This document shows positions 57,771-64,000 of a stretch of DNA of 64,000 nucleotides, one piece after another; the first letter of the stretch is position 1, and each line of letters opens with the position of its first letter. The notes beneath the pieces were generated by a model, which saw nothing but the letters and a program-made list of their open reading frames with translations, was not told the DNA's origin and made no database searches. The stretch comes from Virgibacillus sp. 7505 (GTDB taxonomy: Bacteria > Bacillota > Bacilli > Bacillales > Amphibacillaceae), in contig NZ_NPBF01000014.1 of the NCBI RefSeq assembly GCF_002272135.1, positions 1-64,000 of the forward strand, read 5' to 3'. A program made the translations under genes and the position numbers.

Positions 57771-58601
57771 ATGATCATAGATGCTCACCAACATTTCTGG
57801 CACAAAACGCATGCCGAAGTTGATTACGGACCTGGCAGCAGAAGCCGCTCTTATTTACCTGAAGATCTAGGGCCCATTCTACATGAACGAAACATAAACA
57901 AAACGATAGCTGTGCAAGCTTTACCCACAATAGAAGAAAATGAGTTTCTGTTGGAAATAGCTAATACAAGAAAAGAAGTAATCGGAGTTGTAGGCTGGAT
58001 TGAATTGAATGATGCCCATGCTTTAGATACATTGGCTGCCTATAAAAAAGATCCTTACTTTGTAGGAATCCGGCCAATGATTCAAGATTTGCCTTCAGAG
58101 TGGCTGTTACAAAATACGGTGATCCGTAACCTTAGCAAGTTAGCCGATGAGGGTTTTCCTATTGATCTACAGGCAAACCCAAGACATTTACCTGCAATTA
58201 TTGAGCTGCTAGAAAAGCTGCCTCATATACACTGTGTCATAGACCATATAGCAAAACCTCCTATCGATAGCGGACAAATGGAGCCGTGGGCCAGTCATAT
58301 GCGGAAAATTGCGGAATACCCTAATATCATGTGTAAGATGTCTGGTCTTGTTCCAGAAAAAGTCGGTGCCAGCTGGACAACTGAAAGTATTTCTCCTTAT
58401 GCGAAGCTCGTTTTAGAGGCCTTCGGACCAAATCGGATTTTGTTCGGCAGCGATTGGCCAGTATGCTTAAAGTCTGCTTCTTACGCAGAGGTTGTCCAGC
58501 TGTTTGAGGATACAGTGACAAGTCAATTATCAGCTGGCGAGAAGGAAAATGTTTATTTCCATAATGCAAAACGGTTTTATAGATTAGAAGATATGATGTG
58601 A
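57771..58601 (+). CDS. Amidohydrolase, L-fuconolactonase/rhamnonolactonase-like
   Basis: 276 aa COG3618-type TIM-barrel hydrolase. Opening IDAHQHFWHKT metal motif, IDHIAKPPI, and the end motif FGSDWPVC with catalytic Asp. The family opens sugar lactones produced by dehydrogenases, which fits the SDR upstream. AAAGGAGAG precedes ATG 57771. Exact lactone unknown. Confidence 0.9.
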   Translation: MIIDAHQHFWHKTHAEVDYGPGSRSRSYLPEDLGPILHERNINKTIAVQALPTIEENEFLLEIANTRKEVIGVVGWIELNDAHALDTLAAYKKDPYFVGIRPMIQDLPSEWLLQNTVIRNLSKLADEGFPIDLQANPRHLPAIIELLEKLPHIHCVIDHIAKPPIDSGQMEPWASHMRKIAEYPNIMCKMSGLVPEKVGASWTTESISPYAKLVLEAFGPNRILFGSDWPVCLKSASYAEVVQLFEDTVTSQLSAGEKENVYFHNAKRFYRLEDMM

Positions 58602-58698
58602 AGTTACTCGAAAATATAGAGGATATCATTTCAAGTGTAGAGAAATTACATTGTTAATAGTGAACTCTTAGCTTGGATGTATGAGAGGGAGTGGCAGC

Positions 58699-60477
58699 AT
58701 GAAAAAAATCAAAAGCTTATTTACCAATCTGAAGATGAAATATAAACTAGTTTGCTTACTCTCTCTCATTCTTATTTCTTTTAGTATAGGCGGATTGGTA
58801 CTCCTGCAATATGCCCTTGTTACATACAACGATGAGATTCATCGTCAGTCTGCGCAGTCATTGAAGGTATCGTCTGCTTTGATCGAAAACGAGATTGAAA
58901 AAATGAAAGGGTTTTCATACAGATTAGCTACTGATCCTTATCTGCAGTCTTATCTCTACAATTTAAAAGAAACGGAAGATGATTATCAGGCATATCTCAT
59001 CGGAGTCACGATTAAAAAAAGGCTCGTTGACTTAGGTGCCTTCGAAGATTCGATAGATTCCATTCAGCTGTACGATACGACGGATCGAGGCTATAGTGCA
59101 GGAAACCGTGTCATCACAATCGGGAATGAGCGGCTGCTTCAATATAAACAAGGGACGAATCAAAAGGATGGAGGAGCTGAATGGTTTGCGCCTGATAGCC
59201 ACGACAAATCATTTGTCGTGGCACGGGAAGTAAATGCTTATCCAGATCTTTCGTTCGAGAGACTTGGCATGATTGTTGTGCGATTTGATATGCAGGATAT
59301 TGTCTCTTCTTTTGAGAAAAGTCTGGATGAAAAAGAGATGCAGCTGCTGATCTCCGATTCGGATGGAGAGATCATCTTCCCGCAGGAAACGACGAAGAAG
59401 GATACTTTTTTAATGGCCAGTGTGCAAGGCAGCGATGGATATCAGGTAGTGAATTATGATGCTGATAGATATTTTGTGACGTATTCTTCAGCTGCTTATA
59501 CAAACTGGACGTATATGATAGCCTCCCCCTACAATCAATTATTCCAGGCAGTAACGTTGGTGAAAAGCACGGTATTAACGATCTATCTCCTGTTATTTGT
59601 GATGCTGCTGTTTCTTGGCATTCGCTTCATTAAAGGAATTACCAATCCGATCGAGGCATTGAATAGAAAGATGAAAAGAGTGCAAAAAGGGAAGGTCGAG
59701 GACTTTAAGGTGGAGAGTCACGTAAGGTTCTCAAAGGATGAAGCAGGTCAAATGCATGAAAACTTCAATAAAATGATGAACCAAATCCATTCATTGATTG
59801 AGGAAAATTATAAGAAGCAGCTCGTGATCAAAGACGCTGAATTCAAAACACTCCAGGCACAAATTAATCCTCATTTTTTATATAACACATTGGAATCGAT
59901 CAATTGGTCGGCAAGACTAGGTAAACATCAGGAGACGTCACGAATGGCAACGTCACTTGGCTTTATATTACGATCGTCATTGGAAACCAAAGAAGCTCTC
60001 ATTCCGCTTGCTGATGAACTGGAGATTGTGAATCACTATATCACAATTCAATCGTATCGTTTTCAGGAACGGCTGCGTTTCCACACCGATATACCTGACT
60101 ATCTTCTCTCTTGCAAGGTACCTAAATTCAGTCTTCAGCCTTTGGTTGAAAATGCAATAAGATACGCCTTGCAGGAGATTATTGGTGTTTGTACGATAAC
60201 AATTGAAGCAGTAGAGGAAGGGGGAAATACGTTTATTTCTGTAACAGATGACGGACCTGGAATGGAAAAGGAACTCATTAATAAACTAGTAAGCGGGCAT
60301 TACCGGCCAAAAGGCACGGGCTTGGGTATCAGAAATATAGATAATCGATTAAAAATCTTGTTTGGTCCGCTATACGGAATTCAAGTGCTGAGTGAACCAG
60401 ACTTGGGAACGAAAATCTTGCTGAAGATCCCTTATGAAGGAGGAAGTGATAGTGTTCAAAGTTCTGCTGGTAGATGA
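58699..60477 (+). CDS. YesM-like sensor histidine kinase
   Basis: 592 aa. Membrane spans at about 20-42 and 290-312 bracket an extracellular sensor; a HAMP domain follows. The His_kinase domain has phospho-His in LQAQINPHFLYNTLESINW, and the ATPase has N-box PLVENAIRYAL, G1 DDGPGM and G2 GTGLGIRN. Start ATG 58699 after GAGGGAG. Partner of the overlapping response regulator; likely senses the cluster's sugar. Confidence 0.95.
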   Translation: MKKIKSLFTNLKMKYKLVCLLSLILISFSIGGLVLLQYALVTYNDEIHRQSAQSLKVSSALIENEIEKMKGFSYRLATDPYLQSYLYNLKETEDDYQAYLIGVTIKKRLVDLGAFEDSIDSIQLYDTTDRGYSAGNRVITIGNERLLQYKQGTNQKDGGAEWFAPDSHDKSFVVAREVNAYPDLSFERLGMIVVRFDMQDIVSSFEKSLDEKEMQLLISDSDGEIIFPQETTKKDTFLMASVQGSDGYQVVNYDADRYFVTYSSAAYTNWTYMIASPYNQLFQAVTLVKSTVLTIYLLLFVMLLFLGIRFIKGITNPIEALNRKMKRVQKGKVEDFKVESHVRFSKDEAGQMHENFNKMMNQIHSLIEENYKKQLVIKDAEFKTLQAQINPHFLYNTLESINWSARLGKHQETSRMATSLGFILRSSLETKEALIPLADELEIVNHYITIQSYRFQERLRFHTDIPDYLLSCKVPKFSLQPLVENAIRYALQEIIGVCTITIEAVEEGGNTFISVTDDGPGMEKELINKLVSGHYRPKGTGLGIRNIDNRLKILFGPLYGIQVLSEPDLGTKILLKIPYEGGSDSVQSSAGR

Positions 60478-61204
60478 TGAGCCGATGCTTCTGGAAGGAA
60501 TATCTTCTATTGTAGAATGGGAACAGCAGGGAACTGTCTTACATGGTACCGCCAGAAATGGATTGGAAGCGTTGGACTTTATTAAAGAACAGACTCCAGA
60601 CATCGTGATTACCGATATCACCATGCCTGGTCTGGATGGAATGGGACTGATCGAACAAGGGAGAAAAATCTCTCCTTTGATCAAATGGATACTGCTTTCC
60701 GGTTATAACGAATTTGAATATGCTCAAAAAGCGATGCGATTTGGTGTGAAACATTATCTGCTGAAGCCATCTAGCGAAGAAGATATCCATGAAGCTTTAG
60801 AAGAAGTCGTCCAAGAACTGGCGGAAGAGAATAAGGAAAAAATGACGGGCAGCCACGCAGAAAAATCTACCAGCTATTCTGCCGTCGTAAATAAAATAAT
60901 TGCCAGCATAAGAGAGAATATTGAAAACCCTGATCTATCTTTGCAATGGATAGCCAATGAAGTCTTATATATGAACACAGATTACCTAGGGAAATTATTC
61001 AAGAAAGAAGTAGGAGAGAAATTTTCTGCTTATGTAATGAAAAGCAAAATTGATAAAGCAGTAGAAATTATGGGTAGTCAGAAGGATATCAAAGTTTTCG
61101 AACTTGCAGAACAATTGGGATTTGGAAATAATCCGCAATATTTCAGTCAAATTTTTAAGAAAAGTAAAGGATGCAGCCCGACTGACTGGATAAAAAACAG
61201 GTAA
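60452..61204 (+). CDS. YesN-like AraC-type response regulator
   Basis: 250 aa. Receiver domain with VDDEP and phospho-Asp in IVITDITMPGLDG, Lys in YLLKPSS, then an AraC HTH pair at about 150-250 (LSLQWIANEVLYMNTDYLG, LGFGNNPQYFSQIFKKSKG). GTG 60452 with AAGGAGG upstream; overlaps the kinase by 26 bp. Probably activates the cluster promoter at about 51.78 kb. Confidence 0.95.
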   Translation: MFKVLLVDDEPMLLEGISSIVEWEQQGTVLHGTARNGLEALDFIKEQTPDIVITDITMPGLDGMGLIEQGRKISPLIKWILLSGYNEFEYAQKAMRFGVKHYLLKPSSEEDIHEALEEVVQELAEENKEKMTGSHAEKSTSYSAVVNKIIASIRENIENPDLSLQWIANEVLYMNTDYLGKLFKKEVGEKFSAYVMKSKIDKAVEIMGSQKDIKVFELAEQLGFGNNPQYFSQIFKKSKGCSPTDWIKNR

Positions 61205-61235
61205 GCAGGCTGGTAATTAAAAAGGAGGATTCTAG

Positions 61236-61835
61236 ATGAGTCAAAAATGGGTTTTTATCGGAGACAGTATAACCGAATGCGGAAGGTTCGAGGATCCTCA
61301 AGACATTGGCGATGGTTATGTAAAAATGATTCAGGATGAACTGACGCCGAATAAAGAGGTTGAAATCGTCAATAGAGGAGTAGGAGGCAACCGAGTTACC
61401 GATTTGGCGGCAAGATGGGAGAAAGATGTGCTCTCGTTAAAGCCTGACTTAATTTCTGTTTCAATTGGAATCAATGACGTATGGAGACAGCTGGATCAGC
61501 CTCAAATGGAACAGGTTTATCCGGATGAATTCAGAGAAGTCTTCGATAAGATCCTGGCTGAAACAAAACATACTGGTGCGGAGCTCTACCTTATGGAGCC
61601 GACTATTATCGAGGAGAATAACGAATCAAAAGGAAATCAAATGTTGATTCCTTATGTAGAAATTGTCAGGGAGTTGGCTGTAAAGTATGGCGCGAGACTC
61701 GTCCCGACTCATACCGCCTTTTTGCAAACGGCGCAAACGGCTTTGACAACAGACGGTGTGCATATGACGGACGCCGGTAATAGACTGATGGCTGATACGT
61801 GGCTGGAAGCCTATTTTGCAGCAGAACATAATTGA
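61236..61835 (+). CDS. SGNH/GDSL esterase
   Basis: 199 aa intracellular (no signal peptide) SGNH hydrolase: block I IGDSITE, block II G in NRGVGGN, block III GIND, block V TDGVHMTDAG. Similar to RhgT/YesT-type acetylesterases; probably removes acetyl groups from the imported sugar. Last gene of the cluster. Confidence 0.92.
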   Translation: MSQKWVFIGDSITECGRFEDPQDIGDGYVKMIQDELTPNKEVEIVNRGVGGNRVTDLAARWEKDVLSLKPDLISVSIGINDVWRQLDQPQMEQVYPDEFREVFDKILAETKHTGAELYLMEPTIIEENNESKGNQMLIPYVEIVRELAVKYGARLVPTHTAFLQTAQTALTTDGVHMTDAGNRLMADTWLEAYFAAEHN

Positions 61836-61938
61836 TTTTATCTAAAAAAGTGAATCTTCCACACATATGACTAAGCCCTCCTCTAATACAATGACATGAA
61901 AGCGGGTCTTTTTCATATGCTGTATGTGGGGTGATAAC

Positions 61939-62379
61939 ATGGCAAGAGTACAATACAATAGTTCTGATATCGACTTGATGGCTAGAATGATGCGTGCTGA
62001 AGCCGAAGGGGAAGGACAGCTGGGAATGCTGTTTGTTGGGAATGTCATTGTAAATCGTGCGGTTGCTGACTGTTTGGATTTTGCAGATGTAAGATCGATC
62101 AATGATGTTATCTTCCAAGTACAGGGCGGGAATTTCTCATTTGAAGCTGTTCAAAAAGGAAATGTGTTTTACCAGCGAGCACGTGAACAGGAAAGAAGAT
62201 TGGCAGAAAGGAATTTGAAGTCCTGGAGACAACAGCCTGCTGCGTATGCACTTTGGTATTTTAATCCATATGCACCATGCCCTCCGACTTGGTATGGCCA
62301 GCCGTTTGCGGGTCAATTTAAAGACCATTGTTTTTATGAGCCGCAGGCTGGGACGTGTGACAGCGTTTATATGGGTTAA
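61939..62379 (+). CDS. cwlJ: CwlJ/SleB-type spore cortex hydrolase
   Basis: 146 aa Hydrolase_2 domain: catalytic Glu in MMRAEAEGEGQLGMLFVGNV, then VNRA, YNPYAPC-like FNPYAPCPP, and the GQPFAGQFKDHCFY end. No signal peptide, as in CwlJ (142 aa in B. subtilis), which acts in spore germination. GGGGTGATAAC precedes ATG 61939. No GerQ gene is adjacent. Confidence 0.88.
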   Translation: MARVQYNSSDIDLMARMMRAEAEGEGQLGMLFVGNVIVNRAVADCLDFADVRSINDVIFQVQGGNFSFEAVQKGNVFYQRAREQERRLAERNLKSWRQQPAAYALWYFNPYAPCPPTWYGQPFAGQFKDHCFYEPQAGTCDSVYMG

Positions 62380-62396
62380 CTTGAATTGTGAAAAAG

Positions 62397-62428
62397 GGAA
62401 TAACCTTATTATAAGGTGTTCCTTTTTT
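62397..62428 (+). terminator. Terminator after cwlJ
   Basis: GGAATAACCTTAT pairs with ATAAGGTGTTCC (wobbles), followed by TTTTTT. Confidence 0.88.
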
Positions 62429-62519
62429 ATTTATCTAATTTAATACATATTATTACATTTAAACTATGGTAAGATTATCCTATAATAATAATTATATTTT
62501 TTACAACTGCAGATTGAAT

Positions 62520-63380
62520 GTGGTAATTGAAAAGAGGCTGATTAAACTGTTTCAAAAGTTGTTTGGTAAAAAATCTAAGTCACAGAAATCAAATGTAAAA
62601 TTGGAAAAGCCTAAAACAGAATCAAAAGCAAAGAAACCTAAAATAAATTCAACAAGAATTGGCGAACTTGGAGAGTACAAAATCAATATACAGCTTGATC
62701 AACTTCCTAAGGACAGCCGTTATTTAAGTGACGTATTAATCCCTAATTCTCGTGCTAAATCAGGATATTCACAAATTGATCACGTCATTTTTACTTCTAG
62801 GGCAATATTTGTGGTTGAAACAAAAAATTACGCCGGAACAATATATGGTGATCGAAATAGAGAGAAGTGGAGTGTGAATGGAAAGTTTCCGATGATGAAT
62901 CCTTTTCATCAAAATTATGGACATGTCCAAGCACTAAAATCGATTCTATCACTAGAAGAGGACTCGAATATTGTTTCCATTGTCTCATTTACTAGAAGAT
63001 GTACGTTTAAAGTGAATGAAGAACTGAGAAAAGTTCAATCGAATGATCTCATCGTTTATGATACGGAATTATCGGAGTACATAAACAGAAAAATGAATGT
63101 TTTAAGAGTACAGAGCAATTCTCCTATATTCTCTGATGAAGATATTTCACGAATGCACAGTATATTAAGTGAAAAGAACATAAAGGATCCTAATATTAGA
63201 AAAGAGCATATTGAAGCGTTGAAACAGAAGAAACATAAAGAGACATCTGCTGTACAGTCTACCAATGCCAAATGTTACATCTGTAATGTCACAGTCTCTA
63301 AAAAGGTAGAGTCCTTCTGCAAGGCTAATCACAATCGATTTAGCGGGAAGGTCTATTGTTATGAACATCAAAGAGGATAG
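62520..63380 (+). CDS. NERD-domain protein with C-terminal zinc motif
   Basis: Nuclease-related (NERD) domain at the middle: RIGELGEYKINIQLDQL, then QIDHVIFTSRAIFVVETKNY (E-x-K), then GTIYGDRNREKW. The C-terminus has CYIC, then C-x3-H and CYEH, a zinc finger. The N-terminus is basic. The true start is unclear: GTG 62520 lies after a TATAAT promoter-like box near 62481, but no good ribosome site is seen; ATG 62466 is the farthest option. Confidence 0.85.
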   Translation: MVIEKRLIKLFQKLFGKKSKSQKSNVKLEKPKTESKAKKPKINSTRIGELGEYKINIQLDQLPKDSRYLSDVLIPNSRAKSGYSQIDHVIFTSRAIFVVETKNYAGTIYGDRNREKWSVNGKFPMMNPFHQNYGHVQALKSILSLEEDSNIVSIVSFTRRCTFKVNEELRKVQSNDLIVYDTELSEYINRKMNVLRVQSNSPIFSDEDISRMHSILSEKNIKDPNIRKEHIEALKQKKHKETSAVQSTNAKCYICNVTVSKKVESFCKANHNRFSGKVYCYEHQRG

Positions 63381-63459
63381 TGGGCTCGAGCAATGATAGC
63401 AGTCGCTTTCTTGAACTGTTAAGTGGTTTTACTATATAGTATTAGTTAACAGAATATTC

Positions 63460-63592
63460 ACTTATCAAGAGAGGCGGAGGGACTGGCCCAATGAAGCCTC
63501 AGCAACAGACTATATCTACTGTGCTAATTCCAGACTAGATAAGAATCGGACTACAATGTAGCAAACCTCTTCTTATTTAGGAGAGGTTTTTC
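63460..63592 (+). ncRNA. SAM-I (S-box) riboswitch with terminator
   Basis: CTTATC (63461-63466) pairs with GATAAG (63538-63543) as P1. Core S-box sequences are present: AGAGGCGGAGGGACTGGCCC, ATGAAGCC, CAGCAAC and GTGCTAATTCCAG. AAACCTCT (63563-63570) pairs with AGAGGTTT plus T-run as the terminator. Predicted to stop transcription of the next gene when SAM is plentiful. Confidence 0.97.
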
Positions 63593-63628
63593 GTGTTCTC
63601 TTAAACTAATTATATGAGGTGAGAGTTT

Positions 63629-64000
63629 ATGACAAACGAATTGAGTAAAGTGTTGGAAGTATTAAGAGAAAAGAAGTGGGTGGATCTGACGCATACATTT
63701 GGTCCTGAGTCTCCGCATTTCTCGGCATTCAATTCTGCAAAGTTCGAAACACTATTCTCCCATGATGATGGCTTCTTCGCCCAGAGCTTTACTTTTCCGG
63801 GACAATACGGTACGCATCTGGATGCACCGATCCACTTTGTGCGGGATACACGATATTTAGAAGAACTCGATCTGAAAGAATTGGTATTACCGCTTGTTGT
63901 AATTGATAAATCCAAAGAAGCTGCTGCAAATCATGACTATTCACTGTCTGTGGATGATATTCTGGCGTTTGAGTCAGAATATGGAAAGATTGAACCTGGC
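63629..64000 (+). CDS. Cyclase-family metal hydrolase (5' part)
   Basis: Starts ATG 63629 after GAGGTGAGAG and runs off the window after 124 codons. Family motifs: WVDLTHTFGPESPHF at the N-terminus and the metal site GTHLDAPIHF. Cyclase-family members include kynurenine formamidase and other amide hydrolases. Controlled by the S-box riboswitch, so likely tied to sulfur/methionine metabolism (inference). Confidence 0.88.
   Translation, partial: MTNELSKVLEVLREKKWVDLTHTFGPESPHFSAFNSAKFETLFSHDDGFFAQSFTFPGQYGTHLDAPIHFVRDTRYLEELDLKELVLPLVVIDKSKEAAANHDYSLSVDDILAFESEYGKIEPG

Noticed and set aside
1-64000. CRISPR array
   Set aside because: No regularly spaced short repeats with unique spacers were seen; the only regular repeats are the coding 132-bp units and short operator sites.

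Overview
The window is from a spore-forming Bacillaceae chromosome. Low-GC Bacillus-style ribosome binding sites, an S-box (SAM-I) riboswitch, a CwlJ-type spore cortex hydrolase and a YesM/YesN-type two-component system all point there. A genus near Terribacillus or Oceanobacillus is a guess.

Bases 1 to about 50810 are an apparently complete prophage of a long-tailed siphovirus. It lies in a tRNA-Arg(TCT) gene: the 3' part of that tRNA, without a matching 5' half, sits at 50761-50810, and the intact reconstituted tRNA should lie just left of base 1. Paired TGGGGC motifs at both ends look like integrase arm sites. The lysogeny module (integrase, ImmA-like protease, lipoprotein, repressor) runs leftward. 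A four-site operator region separates it from the rightward early genes: Cro-like protein, Rha/KilAC antirepressor, HTH proteins, a recombination set (candidate annealing protein, PD-(D/E)XK nuclease, SSB), a DnaD-like initiator, a DnaC-like loader, a cytosine methyltransferase carrying a second long reading frame, a dUTPase and many very small proteins. A sigma-region-4/ArpU-like late activator closes the early region.

Two paralogous membrane-protein cargo genes sit between early and late regions. Then come terminase, portal, a MuF-type minor head protein ending in a toxin-50-like domain with a possible immunity gene, scaffold, decoration protein, capsid, connectors, tail tube, tail chaperones joined by a -1 frameshift, tape measure, Dit, Tal, a knob-repeat fibre and a lysis cassette (XhlA, holin, M15 endolysin).

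From 44.9 to 50.6 kb is a cargo region: a STAS/HATPase plus STAS-like (DUF4325-type) gene pair; a leftward set of micro-genes with a decayed second copy; a rightward operon of two tiny membrane peptides and an HTH protein behind an operator-covered promoter; a secreted C39-like cysteine protease; and a membrane protein.

Bases 50811-64000 are host chromosome. A catabolite-controlled sugar cluster holds an ABC importer (binding protein and two permeases), a YesL-like protein, a Gfo/Idh/MocA oxidoreductase, an SDR dehydrogenase, an L-fuconolactonase-like amidohydrolase, a YesM/YesN-like two-component system and an SGNH esterase. Import, deacetylation and oxidative breakdown of a plant-type (deoxy)sugar is the simplest reading; the sugar is not known. 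After this come a CwlJ-like hydrolase, a NERD-domain protein, and an S-box riboswitch leading into a cyclase-family hydrolase cut by the window edge.
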